Shown here one piece after another: positions 38,464 to 50,000 of a stretch of DNA of 64,000 nt; the first letter of the stretch is position 1, and each line of letters begins with the position of its first letter. The notes beneath the pieces are model-generated. The model did not search any database. It was not told the origin of the DNA and saw only the letters and a list, made by a program, of their open reading frames with translations. Both the position numbers and the translations under genes were made by a program. Origin of the DNA: Chlorokybus atmophyticus (taxonomy: Eukaryota > Streptophyta > Chlorokybophyceae > Chlorokybales > Chlorokybaceae); assembly GCA_009103225.1 (NCBI GenBank), contig RHPI01000797.1, forward strand, positions 54,542 through 118,541, written 5' to 3'.

Positions 38464-39232
38464 GAGTGAGTTTATCGTATCTCACCATAACCAATCGTTT
38501 ATTGCAGATGCAGCCTTGTCGTGGTGTCCTAATGTGTACAGTTTGTGTATAGTGTAGTTGCTGATGTTGCTATAGATACATGCAGAGTTGAGCTAGGCTT
38601 AGAGTTGTAGTCTTCCTTTGTTGTTTGTGTTTACCAATTGATTCCCTCACTGGGGTCGCTGCTGCAGTATTTGCGGCATGTCCCTTCTCTGAGTGCATGC
38701 AAGGATGCAGTTGTATTCGTCCAATTATTGGGTGCACCGCAGTGGGCAGGTTGATGCTTTGGGTACATGGCACATGATCTGGTGGATGCATGTTGCAGTG
38801 CCCCCAGCTTGCATGGCACGCCAAACTGACCGCCAGTTGGGGGCACTGCAACAGCAGAAGCATGCATCAACAAGTCATCTGCAAGATTCCGCACTTAGTC
38901 AGTATCTGTGGTGGCTACACCCAGCTGAGTTACAGTCATCTTACCTACGCAGGCTCGGCTAGCTGTGCTATTTGACATGGAGCAATGTTACCTGTGGTGG
39001 CAATGGCCAGATAAATCACTATCACCTACAAACATACATAGTACAGTACGCAGCCTCGCGCTTATCCTGTACAAGTACACCCTCTTACCTAGGCAATGCC
39101 TCATCAGTGTTGTCGATGGCTACAGCTAGACAAGTCACAATCGCCTACATATATACATATGTACAGTCCTACATATGTACAGTCATCTTACTAGGGCGCT
39201 GCCTCAACACAGATCACACACACGAGGGGGCA
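38464..39232. repeat. Intergenic DNA with foldback element and TACATATGTACAGTC repeats
   Basis: A hairpin has arms at 38791-38806 and 38838-38853 (perfect 16-bp TGTTGCAGTGCCCCCA and its complement, 31-nt loop). Further on, ACATATGTACAGTC is repeated around 39154-39185. Both lie between ATG2 and the protease. The hairpin is repeated in decayed form at 44513-44575 in the duplicated block. Confidence 0.75.
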
Positions 39233-39880
39233 TCATAGAGGCTGAGGCTGGTGTAACATGTGTAAAGCCAACATGATCTGACTTGTGGAAAAGAAGCGGG
39301 TTGTCTTCACCGTCGTCCCATAATCGGACACCACCATCCCCAAGACGTGCCCACTGTGGGAAAGAATCGGGCCGCCGGAGTATCCACTATCAGAATGTGC
39401 AGCAACGGTGTAGTATGGGCTTGCCATACTGATCAGGCCCTCACTGACTCTCAGCTCTTGCGCAATAGCATCATAACCAAGTATCAGTCCTGAAGACCCG
39501 GTTGTTGCGTCTGCTTTCGGCAATGCATGGTGCAGTGGCCTCAAGGACTGCACCACCGCCAGGTCTGCTGTGTCAAGGTGGCCCACGACATTTGCCTCCC
39601 ACATGTGAGGCTTGTCGCCGTGTGCCCAGCACAACACTTCACCGGGCTGAACACCGTCCACAACGTGTTTGGCTGTGAGTAGGAGCGGTGCGCCAGCCTT
39701 GTTGTAGTAAGCAATTGACGTGCCCAAGAAACGCCGCTGGCTACTGTCCGCTGAGCTAACAGCCCACAGCTGCAGCACAGCAGTGGCAGCTTCGGTGAGC
39801 AGGGCTGTGCGCGCGACGTCCGAGAAGCGCTCATTGTGTATATACTTGGCGGCCATGGCTTTAAGAATGGCGTCCTCCAT
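39233..39880 (-). CDS. Trypsin-like serine protease, copy 1
   Basis: The 215-residue core starts at an ATG (MEDAILKAMAAKYIHNERF). The serine-protease triad is visible: His72 in LLTAKHVVDG, Asp106 in DTADLAVV and Ser168 in DSGYSGGPI, with an oxyanion-hole glycine. This is the chymotrypsin fold in the compact HtrA-like or viral/bacterial trypsin_2 style. No PDZ domain is present. The frame stays open upstream to about 40333, where a hydrophobic stretch (AAGVLVVTVGLCVTT) is followed by a GTAAGT donor at 40176. A 5' exon with a signal or membrane anchor is therefore possible, but no ATG is seen for it. The substrate is unknown. Confidence 0.8.
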   Translation of the reverse strand: MEDAILKAMAAKYIHNERFSDVARTALLTEAATAVLQLWAVSSADSSQRRFLGTSIAYYNKAGAPLLLTAKHVVDGVQPGEVLCWAHGDKPHMWEANVVGHLDTADLAVVQSLRPLHHALPKADATTGSSGLILGYDAIAQELRVSEGLISMASPYYTVAAHSDSGYSGGPILSHSGHVLGMVVSDYGTTVKTTRFFSTSQIMLALHMLHQPQPL

Positions 39881-41564
39881 GTTTGTCCCTGCTGCAGGTG
39901 GCATGCAACTACTTGTCAGATGCATGCATCTGCCAACACGAAACGCACCTCGCATCTCACGTTCAAGCAGCAGCTGCCGCTGTTGACCAACAGCGGCAGC
40001 AGCTGGCGATCCAAGAGAATGAAACACAAAACTTGATTGAGATGGACCACAACGTATGTTTTCTGCAAACATGAAGCAAAACAGCGAGCGACCGCTGCTA
40101 CTGCTACTACCGACCAGACGAATGAAGTGTATTACATGGAAACGCGTGGGTTCGTGGCCTAAGACCAGACACTTACATGGCGGGCGATGGAGGCGTGGGC
40201 AAAAGGAGAAGCAGCTTTCAGCCGCCTTTGTTCTTGCTCTAACGATTACCCTCGTCGTCACGCACAATCCAACTGTAACAACCAACACGCCCGCCGCCTG
40301 CGACGCCGACGCCGATGACACCGCCAACGACACCCTGCTGCACGAAACTCAAAGCCAGCATGTTGCAGAGGTACTTTTGAGTGTGAATAAAAGCATTGAC
40401 CTAAGACTGCCCGTATTGTAATAACAAGGGTAGGCCAACATGCATTGTTTAGGCAGCCCATCGCTGGAGGCGGCGGTGGCGTTGGCGCGCTCCGGCCTGT
40501 CAGCGGTGTGCTGGCCTGCGAGCGTGGTACGACATCACCTTTGAGCTGCATGAGCGAAGGGTGACAGCGGCAGCTGCTATCATGGGCTTGAGGGAGGCAT
40601 GGCAAGGCGGGCCAGGCTAGGCCAGGCCGGTGATAGGGCTGCTGACTGTGAGGCGCTTGGAGCGTTCATATCATGGTATACAGGTGAGCCGGCCGCAAAA
40701 GAGGTTGGAACGATGCTTTATTCAGCATTGCGTCCGCGCATGCATGGGGCTGAGCGCTCGCCCGAAACAAGTGCTTTACAATTGTGTTGAGCGGCACTCT
40801 AAGACGCATTACAGAACCAGTCTGCACACAAACACACACAAACATGCACACATGCACGCAAGCCCGCATTCAGAATACGGCACGCAAGCACAAGCACATA
40901 CAGGCTGTACTCAGGCTTGCACTGGCTCAATCCTTGTACTCAGCTGCGACATATAGGTGGTGATGGGAAAAGTACTGACTAGCAATAGACTGCATGCATG
41001 GCTACCATCATGCACTGCAGAGCCTGCACCTGAATTGAAGCACACAGGATGGTGTGCTTCAACTCAGCACACCAATCCTGGCAGACATCCGGTGTCTTTC
41101 ATGACTTCAAGTTGTTCCACTAGAGCGGCATGGCACACTTGGTGACGCACACGCGCACAGCACGCATCCATGTGACGTTGTGCCACGATGGTGAGCGCTG
41201 CTCGTAGAGTACCATGCTGCGCGTGCTGCGTAGTCTTCGGGCATCACTAAGTGATGTGTTGCAGCACAGTCCTTTCGGTTGTTTTTGCGACGTTGTATGT
41301 GGGCTTGTGTATTCATTGCAATCCACCTGGCTTGTGTTTGCTGTCTCGAGTGTCAGTGAGTGTCAGTGAATGTCAGTAAACGTGTGCTTTGCATGTGCGT
41401 GTAAGCCGTTTGGGCGATGTTATGCATTACATTAGGACACGAGCCTCAGGCAAGCAGATTCAACCTCAACAGACTACTCCTAAGTGCTTGTGCACAGTTG
41501 CTGCCCTGCCAGCGGCTGCCACTTCATTTGCACGCAGGGCTGCGGGTCCACCGCACGCACGGAC
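39881..41564. other. Protease 5' region and spacer between duplicated blocks
   Basis: The left part (to about 40450) holds possible 5' exons of the protease. From about 40450 to 41560 I see no complete gene. CA-rich tracts occur at 40825-40910, and a TGTCAGTGAGTG repeat at 41350-41380. Confidence 0.45.
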
Positions 41565-41868
41565 ATGGCAGAGCTCTTTCGGCTGCTGTGTGTGGCTGAC
41601 AAGTACGTAGTGGATAGCGCATGGAGCGCTGTGCAAATGCCCTTGCGGCCCGAAGCAGTATACGATGGACGCTGCGCGGCGGTTTTCGTCTCAACACGTG
41701 CCTGCGATTGCTCAACATGCTGGAGCATCATACGAATGCTGCTGCGGCCAGGCTTCAGTTATGTGCATTTGCAGGTGCACGTGCATGTGTCCACGCGCGT
41801 GCATGCGTGTGGGCGTTACAACAGTGTGCGGTCACATGCAATGCACGAGCAAGGTTTCTTGAAGCTGT
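41565..41868 (+). pseudogene. BTB/BACK-like gene fragment, frameshifted and cut off by the duplication
   Basis: MAELFRLLCVADKYVVDSA continues, after a one-base frame change, as MERCANALAARSSIRWTLRG, then LNTCLRLLNMLEHHTNAAAA. After a noncoding CA/TG stretch it goes on as WALQQCAVTCNARARFLEAV. The pattern LxxLADKYxVxxxxxRC is typical of the end of a BTB domain. The fragment ends where ATG2-derived sequence begins (about 41868), so it appears to have been interrupted by the inserted block. The family call is tentative. Confidence 0.4.
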
Positions 41869-44175
41869 CGCAAGAACCTGCCTTGGAAGCTTCTCTGCAA
41901 TCAAACAGGGAGCCAGAAACTACACAGCCCAGCATAGTCAGGGCCTTTACATTGCAGCAATTGCGAGCTGCACTTTGCGACTTGCAGTGATTCTGCGGCT
42001 CTGCTGCAAATAGCCAGCTGTTTGCAGCAATCCTTATTGCCCGCGCCAGTTGCTTCAGGAGACAACAGCCTGGGAGTGGTTGGGTGCCGCTTCGGCGCAA
42101 TGGTGGTGCTTGACTACGTACTTGAAGACGCCTTTGCTTACTCAAAGTTGTCGGGCCATCGTACTTCCTCCAACAGCTCAAGCGACTGGCCCGGGATTAC
42201 CTCAGCCCCTATCTTTAGTGAGGACCACTTTCCCAAATCCGTTAGTGATGGATCATCATACGGCCTCGGGTCAAGCAGCGGCTACTCCAGCCAGCAGAAC
42301 ACACCGAGGCCAAGCTCCTCCATGCAATCAACCCCCGAGTCCACCTCTTGCAGAGAGGTATGTCCTTGCATGTGTTGCTGTATGTTGTACATGGCAACTG
42401 CGTGAGCCTCAACTCAAGGTTTGCAAACTGACATGTGCTGCAAGCTAGGGGGTGCTGTTTGATGTGTTGGGCAAGGTTACTGACTGCTTCCCGTGTGCAT
42501 GTGCAGGCTGCTGGGTGGTACGGAGGGGATGCACCACTGGTCGTGGACAATCACGTGCCGCGGTCACATTCATTTGAGCACGTCAAACACACTCGCGACA
42601 CGCAAAGAAAGCGGCTGCCGGCTTTGGGAACCGTCATTCTGCGCGACTTGTGTGCGCTGAGTGTGCGCTGGCTGATGTGCGCCGGCCTGGACTGGCCAGA
42701 TGGCATGAACGGCGTCTCGCGTCCAACGCGCGTTGAAGTCACCAGCATGGAGCAGGTCGTGGACGGGCTGCGAGTCTCCCAATTGCAGTATGCCCCAGGC
42801 CATCATTTTGTCTCACAACTCCATGTGGTGAGCAGCCTGCCAGCTCTACCAGCCTTGCACTGCGTTGTGGATATGTATCTCCAATGAGTCATCGCTGATT
42901 AGCCACTGCTTTGCTCTGTTGCAGGCCATAAGGGAGCTGGCTATATATAATCACACGAAAGACGCATCATGGCGGCGCATCATGGGTTACCACAGTGCGC
43001 ATGGCCCTCGTGAATCTAACTCGTCTATGGTGCGCGTGGAGTTGACCCCCGTTAGGCCAGAACCAAGTGCACCACTAGAAGAGCACAGGCTACAGGTGGC
43101 ACTGCTACCCCTTCGGCTTCATCTTAACCAGCATCACGTGCACTTCTGGACAGCCTTCTTTGCACGCTTGGCAACTATCAGCATTGCCACCGCCCAGACC
43201 AACCCATTGCCACAGGATGCCATGCCTTTCTTCCAGGTGAGAGGCCCTTGTGGTTGTCTGTGCAGTTGCCTTAAAGGCAATTGAATTAACAACTTTCCAT
43301 GCAGTGATCACTTAGGCAGCTGCAGATGTGTGGTGGCTGTGGTACAGTATGTAGTCTTGCAGTGTGATTGGTCGCCATTTGTATCCGAGTGCGCCACACA
43401 TCATGCTGACCTACGTTTGTGCAGGTGTGGGAAGTGTTGTCAACGGTCGTGCGGATTGATGACAAGCCACGCCATGTGGATCTATTTGCACTGCGCGACG
43501 TGGCAACTTTGCTGAGATTCTTAACCTGGTATCGTGGGAGGGAGTAGAGCTGCAGTTAAAAAAAGCCAAGGCATCAGGGCTACAAGGCTGGAGTGCACTG
43601 GGAGCGTCCCTTGGCGAGCAGTGGCTTCAGAACACAGCTGCGAACCAGGCGGACAAGTTTGTGACAGGATTCGCTCCCATACGCTCACTGTGTGCCGTCG
43701 GCTCGGGCGCGGTTCAGCTCGTGCGGCTGCCCATGGAGCACTACAAGAACGATCGCCAGCTGGCCCGGGGCTTACAGCGCGTTGTCATTGCTTTCGTGCG
43801 CAGCATTTCTCAGGAGTCCTTGGGCGTCGGCGCCCAGGTTGCTGCGGGCGCGCACGATCTCCTGTCCATGGCCGAAACTGCACTTGGTGATCCAACCGAC
43901 CCACCCACCTCAGTTCTCCCGCAGCTCGAGTCAGCCTGTCAATGTGAGGGGAGGGGCTTATGCAGGCGTGCGAGACCCTCGTGCGGGGGTTCGAGAGCGC
44001 TGCAGCCACTGTCGTCGGCACCCCGATGAAGGCATTTCAGTGCGGCAGCAGCTCTGGCCCTGCATCGTACGCTGTTGGGTGCGCAACAGCTTTCACCCAT
44101 GTGACAAAGTGGATCATGATCTGGACCATACTCCACCCCCATGCTCGCATGCCCGAGGCGCAGGTAGAAGCTAGG
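41868..44175 (+). pseudogene. Partial ATG2 duplicate (exons 6-9), degenerate
   Basis: Sequence from 41868 matches 36100 onward of the intact ATG2 at high identity through introns and exons. Exon-6 copy: an indel near 41945 shifts the frame and gives an early stop at about 41990, after which the original frame resumes (ALLQIASCLQQ equivalent, SSYGLGSSSGYSSQQNTPRP). Exon 7 and 8 copies (about 42508-42834 and 42924-43236) remain open. Exon-9 copy: GCGACGTGGCAAC replaces GCGACGGCAAC (+2 nt, about 43497), and an internal deletion occurs near 44050. There is no chorein N-terminus and no promoter equivalent, so no functional ATG2 can be made. The copied ends still show KAKASGLQ-type sequence in a shifted frame. 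Confidence 0.88.
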
Positions 44176-45367
44176 GGGTGAGTTATTATCTGTCACTATT
44201 TTCAATTGTTTACTGCAGATGCAGCCTTGTCGTGTTGTCGTTACGGTGTACAGTTCGTGTATTGTGCTGTTGCTAGGGTTACGCGTAATTGCGCTAGGCT
44301 CACAGATTTAGACTCTCTTATTGTTATTATATTTTCACCTGCTGGACTAGCTGTGCTGCAGGCGGTGTTTGCAGCATGTACAAACAATGTGAAACGGAAA
44401 TGCACATGCATGTGCCTATGATGCATGTAATGGTGCAGTTGTGGTCGCCCGAGTTGGGTTCACCTCAGTTGGCAGGTGTGCAATGCTGTACATGGTGCAG
44501 ATTCTGGTTTACATGGTGCAGTGCCCCCAGCTAGCATGGCATACCAAACTGACCGGCTGGGGGCTTGGCTCAAACAGTACCATGCAAACAAGTCACATAT
44601 CAAGTGCAGCGTGCAATGTACAAAAGATGCAAAGGGCAACTGTGTAACTGGAAGACATAAGAGCGTTGAAGACCAGATTTGGCAACGGACACTAACATGC
44701 TGCAGGTGTGCAAATTGACATATGGTGTCACTTATATGTGGTGGCTACAGCCGCATCAGTTCCGGCCGGTCTTGCCTACGAAGTGCTTCAGCACAGAGTC
44801 ACTCAGAAGTTTCGCGCAACTCGGCAACAACTTGCCAGTTTGCGCGGAAGTCAGCAGCCATACTTAGTGGCCTACCTACCCAACCTTAGCTCTAAGTCAC
44901 ACATACATGCGTACTTTATACTCCGCCGTGTACTTAGCAGTGTTCCCTACCTACGCACGCACGCCATTGCACACCTCAACTATGCATGTGGTGCGACTAT
45001 GCCTTGCAGTACAAGGCATGCAGACTTCTGCCGTACATTCTCTCCTCTCCTCCCTCTCCTCCTCAATCGTACGCTAATTGTTAGTACCACACAGCAGCAA
45101 GGGGGGACTTTGATTGGTGGGTTGGTTAACTTGTTTTGAGATGCGACATGAGTGCATGCTTGCAAACGGTTAAAAACGCTACTTTGAGTAAGGCACATCA
45201 CGTGAGAGGCCAACACAGCTGATTCAGACATTCATTGCATACACGCTTGAATGTTGAATGTGATAGCAATGTTAACACCCTCTCCACACGAGATCATGCA
45301 TCACGAGCCAGCACTGTCACTAAAGTAGTTGCTTTGCAGATAATGCAAGGCAACTGATTCACATACC
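44176..45367. other. Intergenic part of the duplicated block
   Basis: Corresponds to the ATG2-protease spacer of copy 1 but is longer and more diverged. It holds the decayed foldback (GCCCCCAGC...GCTGGGGGC, 44523-44573). No supported ORF. Confidence 0.55.
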
Positions 45368-46021
45368 TCATGGCACCACCAATGGTTGGTTGATCAAGTT
45401 CAACGCCATGATGATCTCCTTGGTACTCAAAAACCTCGTTGTTCTTGTAACGGTGCTGACTGACTCCCCGAGGACCATTCCAAGGAAGTTTCCGCTCGCG
45501 CCAACGATCGGGCCTCCCGAATAACCGGAATCGGCATGCGCCGAGATTGTATCGTTTGGCACACCATCACTAATGAGACCATGGCTGAGGCGCAGCTGTT
45601 GCTCCACACTATCAAATCCAACCACAAAACCAAAAGACCCGATACTGGCTCTTGCGCCTGGCAGGGCTTGCGGGAGTTGCCTTGAGGACCTCACGACTGC
45701 AAAATCTGCACGAATGAGGTGACCAACCACCTGTGCCTCCCACGTCGCTGGTGTGTCGCCTCCGCTCACGCAACACAACTTCTCACCAACACGCACTTCA
45801 TTGACGACATGGTCGGCCGTAAGCAGGAGAGGCTCCTGATTGGTGTTTAGATAGGCAAATGCCGTGCCCAAGAAGCGGCGATGGGTGTCATCCAACGAGT
45901 CCACCGCCCATAACTGGAGCACGGCATTAGAGACATGCGCCAGCATGATTTTGCGCGCCACTTCTGTCAAGTGCTCATCGGCAACATACCTAGCCATCAT
46001 GGATTGATAGATGGCATCCAT
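45368..46021 (-). CDS. Trypsin-like serine protease, copy 2
   Basis: Intact 217-residue ORF from an ATG (MDAIYQSMMARYVADEHL). It aligns with copy 1 almost without gaps but, by eye, is identical at only about half of the positions. The triad is kept: His71 in LLTADHVVNE, Asp106 in RADFAVV and Ser168 in DSGYSGGPI. In the region matching the upstream exon of copy 1 (about 46640-46740) the homologous frame (RRATVRATTKAA) is preceded by a stop and lacks an ATG, so the core ATG is probably the real start here. It has stayed open while its ATG2 neighbour has decayed, which suggests it is under selection. Confidence 0.82.
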   Translation of the reverse strand: MDAIYQSMMARYVADEHLTEVARKIMLAHVSNAVLQLWAVDSLDDTHRRFLGTAFAYLNTNQEPLLLTADHVVNEVRVGEKLCCVSGGDTPATWEAQVVGHLIRADFAVVRSSRQLPQALPGARASIGSFGFVVGFDSVEQQLRLSHGLISDGVPNDTISAHADSGYSGGPIVGASGNFLGMVLGESVSTVTRTTRFLSTKEIIMALNLINQPLVVP

Positions 46022-46964
46022 TCCGTTCAGCCTGCTACAGGGTGCAATAAGTTAGATGCATGCAACCGAGACCAAACAAGTGGCCTGCTACATGCCACTA
46101 GCACAAAGCAAAAGAATGCAACAAACGTTGAAAGGAGGTTGGACGCAGCCGAGCCATAGGCTGCTGTAGATTAGACCACTACAAGCACAGCCGAAACCAA
46201 CATCACATTGAGCAACGTGTGCTTAAGCAAGCATGCAGCAACACAGCAACACAGACCAGCGGGCTGCGGCTGCTGCTCTATGTTGCTGCATGCCGCTAGC
46301 ATTCAGCGCAAGAAAGCAAAACACTGGCATCGCAAGAAGGTTGGGCGCAGCAGAGCCGTAAGCTGTTGTACTGACTACTAGCAGCACAGACTACTACTAG
46401 AAGACTACTACCAGCACAACCAAAACCACCATCACAATGAGCAACGTGGGTTTGAGTAAGCATGCAGCAACACACAGCAGCGCGCGGCCGCTGCTGCAAA
46501 GGTGAAACTACGTAGTCTAGACAAGCAGCATCGGTTGAGCTAGTGGTATACTGCCAGCTCAACCAATACCAACAGCGCATCCTGTTGGTGCGAAGATGCA
46601 GCAGCACAGAGCAGCGGCCGCCCGCTGCTGCTACCGACAACACACTTACCGGGCGGCCGAAGGAGGCTTGGGGAGAAGGAGAAGCCGCCTGCAGCCGCCT
46701 TTGTTGTCGCTCTAACGGTTGCCCTCCTTCAACTACAACACCCAACACGACGGTCTTTGCGCGCAAACCAAGCATCCAGCACAGACTTTGATGGTGGTTA
46801 GGCAGGATGATGACTACAGTCGTCACCCTGTCTACCTACCTCATCAAGCACAGGTTTGAGGTAGGTAGCCAGGATAGTACAGGTGCAGTCGTCATCCAGT
46901 ACAGGAGGACCCCATGAATGACAGGGCCAGCCCCTTCCTGTTTCTGCCCAACCAGGCGGTGGTA

Positions 46965-46990
<26 letters not shown>
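46022..46990. repeat. Upstream region of protease copy 2 with an imperfect tandem repeat
   Basis: Two copies of a roughly 150-bp unit (about 46135-46260 and 46335-46490) share GAGCAACGTG, AAGCATGCAGCAACAC and CTGCTGTAG-like words. The right part (46620-46760) matches the 5' region of protease copy 1, which marks the approximate right end of the duplicated block at about 46800. Confidence 0.6.
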
Positions 46991-46997
<7 letters not shown>

Positions 46998-47018
46998 AGG
47001 GGGGCGTCGCCATGGGGT

Positions 47019-50000
47019 AAGACGACCTGGACGACGATCTACTCGAGGTTGTAGGTAATAAGCGAGGTGGCGGTGGCGGCGGAAGCAATCGGAGCAGCCA
47101 AAGGGCTTACTTGAGCGATGAGGATTCCCTGTCTCCGTCCTCTTCTGAGGTAAAACTAGCATGCCTTATGCCAGTATTCAGATTATGCTAGCACTGAATG
47201 CACCCATCAAACAACATAGCTGCCGTAAAGTGTGAAAATCTTCTTCAATTTCATTGGGTGTCATGGTGTTGTTTACCACAATTTGTGTCGGCAAGGACGT
47301 TGGACAAGCAGGCGCCTCTCAGTTGGTTGTCTTGCTGCATGCATGTACACAGCATGAGACATGAGTCAAGTTCCTGTGTAGTTTGATTGACTCAGTTTCT
47401 TGCTATGCACCACTTCCAGTGCTGTCAAGTTCAGTTCCATACAGTTACTGTATACGTCTCTTGTACTACATAGAAGCATTGATTAGTATATACTTACGGT
47501 CTGCTACATACATACACACTGAACCATAGGTGTGACACTGATGTCAAGTTCACACAAACCGACTTACCATACCACAGCAAGGCGTGTGGCAAGAAGGTTG
47601 AAAGGGATCACCAATCGCCGTGTTGTTTCCAGGATCAAGGGGACGGAAGAAAGGGCAGTTCCAAAGTGCGCAAGGTGTCCGCGTCTGTGAGGGACAAGGC
47701 GAGCGACATGCCGATCAAGACGCATTTCAAGAAGGGGAACGTCGGCGGGCGGGGTCCAGGCCTCGACATCGATGTAGATGATAATAATGACGGCGGCGGC
47801 CGCAACAACGGCGTGTTCGATGATGGATTCAAGAATGACGTCATGGGGGGGACGACGACGACAGAGACAGGCTTATAGGTGAGCGCATTGTGAAGTGGTG
47901 CTATTGCTTTGGCTTGGCTTTGTTGTGGCAACGCATTGCAAGAGTGATCAGTTTTGCTCAATGACATGTGTGCAACATAAAGTCGCCACTGCTCGTGCTA
48001 TTCACTGGCTTGCGTGTGGTGACTGAAGTTACTCGTAGCTTGGTCATGTCAACCACCCACAAGCTAGGCCTTTGCAATAGCGAACCAACATGACATTTAG
48101 GTTGTTGTTGGAGACTCAGACTCAATTTGTGAACGTCAACATATTATCAACGCGGGCTTTGTTCACCAACAGACAAACTACATGATTGCAACTACGGACA
48201 TGTTTGCATTCCGAGCGTTTACTGTGATAGTCAGTCAGTGGCAAAACTATAACCATGACATCTGAGTTTTTGCAACCAGCCATGACGGAGTTTTGATCGT
48301 GAGATGTTGCTGAGGGAGCATGCTGAGAGGCGGCAGCAGGTGCAGGACAGAAAGTATCTCATGCAGCGCACCAAATCGTCCGTTGCCGCCGTGCCCTCCG
48401 CCTCCAACAAGCAGAGACACAGAGACTTGCACAAGCGGGACTCACGTGCACCTGTGCATTCACAGGTGCCGTGTGCACGTGGACATTTGTGTTTCCTTGT
48501 GCATGCGCGTGTCTAGGCATGTGCATGCTATTGGAAGTGGGTGTACGCAAGGAATCCTTGTGTGGCTTAGACAAGGTCAGCGGTGGAAACTCTTGGTGCT
48601 GATGGTTTGTGTGCATTGGTCAGCCGCGGGCATCTTCAACGCGAGTGGCTAAAGGCGCAGCCACCACAAAGCACCAAGCCATTGAGAAGCTTTTGGCCAA
48701 GAAGACGCAGATAAAGGAGGCCAGCGAGCTGCGGGCGAACAGAGTCCAGTCCAGTCCAGTCCAGGTGGGTCACTGCCAACTGAACACCATTCCTTCAGAT
48801 AAGACGGGATATGCGACAGTAGCAAGCGGTGACTGTGATGTGATGACACAACATTATCACTCAAATGTATGGTTGAAGTTGTTGTTGTGTAACATCCTGC
48901 TTAGGTACATGCTGGGTATCACCCAGTGGTATTATCACATGATGCAAAAGTGCACACTCAAAGAGCACATGCTCAACATGTCTGTATGCACATGAGCGTC
49001 TTTGGACAATTCGGACTGTACCATTTGCGAACTTCACTCAACTTTAACCCACAGCCATGCTCAGGGACGGCAGCCCGCCCCGCAGCGACTCGGGTTTGGA
49101 ATTTCTCGAGCGTGTTGGACGACTCCGCATCATTATCCAACGAAGATGATAACAACTTGCCCTATTGCGACGGCGACCGCAAGCCAGCCCGTGCAGGAGG
49201 CCTTGTTTGATCACATTGCGCAGGTGACCCTCCCGCGCGAAGCTTATCAACTGGCTGAACGGTCCGTGCTTCCGCCGACACCACCGTGAGCTGCCTCGTC
49301 AAGACACAAGAGAACCGACCCGACAAGGAGAACTACTATCTCCTGCATGAGATCGTGTCGGTTGAAGACAAGCAGGAGCAGCCTTACAAGTAGGTTGTCG
49401 TTGACTGTGTTGTTGGGTGTTATTGTTGTATATGTTGGGTTTGTTTTGATTTCATTCTTTTTCCATATGACATGATGATATGTGTGCAGGGTTGAGGGCT
49501 TGGAAGGCTTGTTTATCACAAACATCTGAGGACTCGACGGGGCAAAGAGGAGCAGATGCTCAAGGTACAGGAGCTGTCCAACCAGCCGCCAACTGAAAGG
49601 GAATGGTAGGACCTGGGACAGAAGATGAGGTGCGTGCACACATGGTTGCTAACGTATTGATGACATGCTGTGTCTCGTGAGTGCTGAAGCTGAGTGTGAG
49701 AGGTCTTTCTTGTTTGCAGTGCTGATAGGTGTCAACCCTCCGAGAAGCATGAGCTGGACTTGAGGATACAGAACCTGCGCAAGCCCGAAGAGTTCAGGTA
49801 TTCAGCCGCTGATGTTCAAGGCATCCTTGAGCAGAAGCGCAAGATGCAGCGCATACCCCACAACATGGCTGCCGAGCGAGAGCGGGTAAGTCTTTTCTCA
49901 CACCAACCAGTACATTACACAAAGTTAGTTTACAGTTTGACATGGTGTCGAGCAGTCACCGGACCCAAGCAGAAGACTAATCTTTCATTAACTGCCAAGT

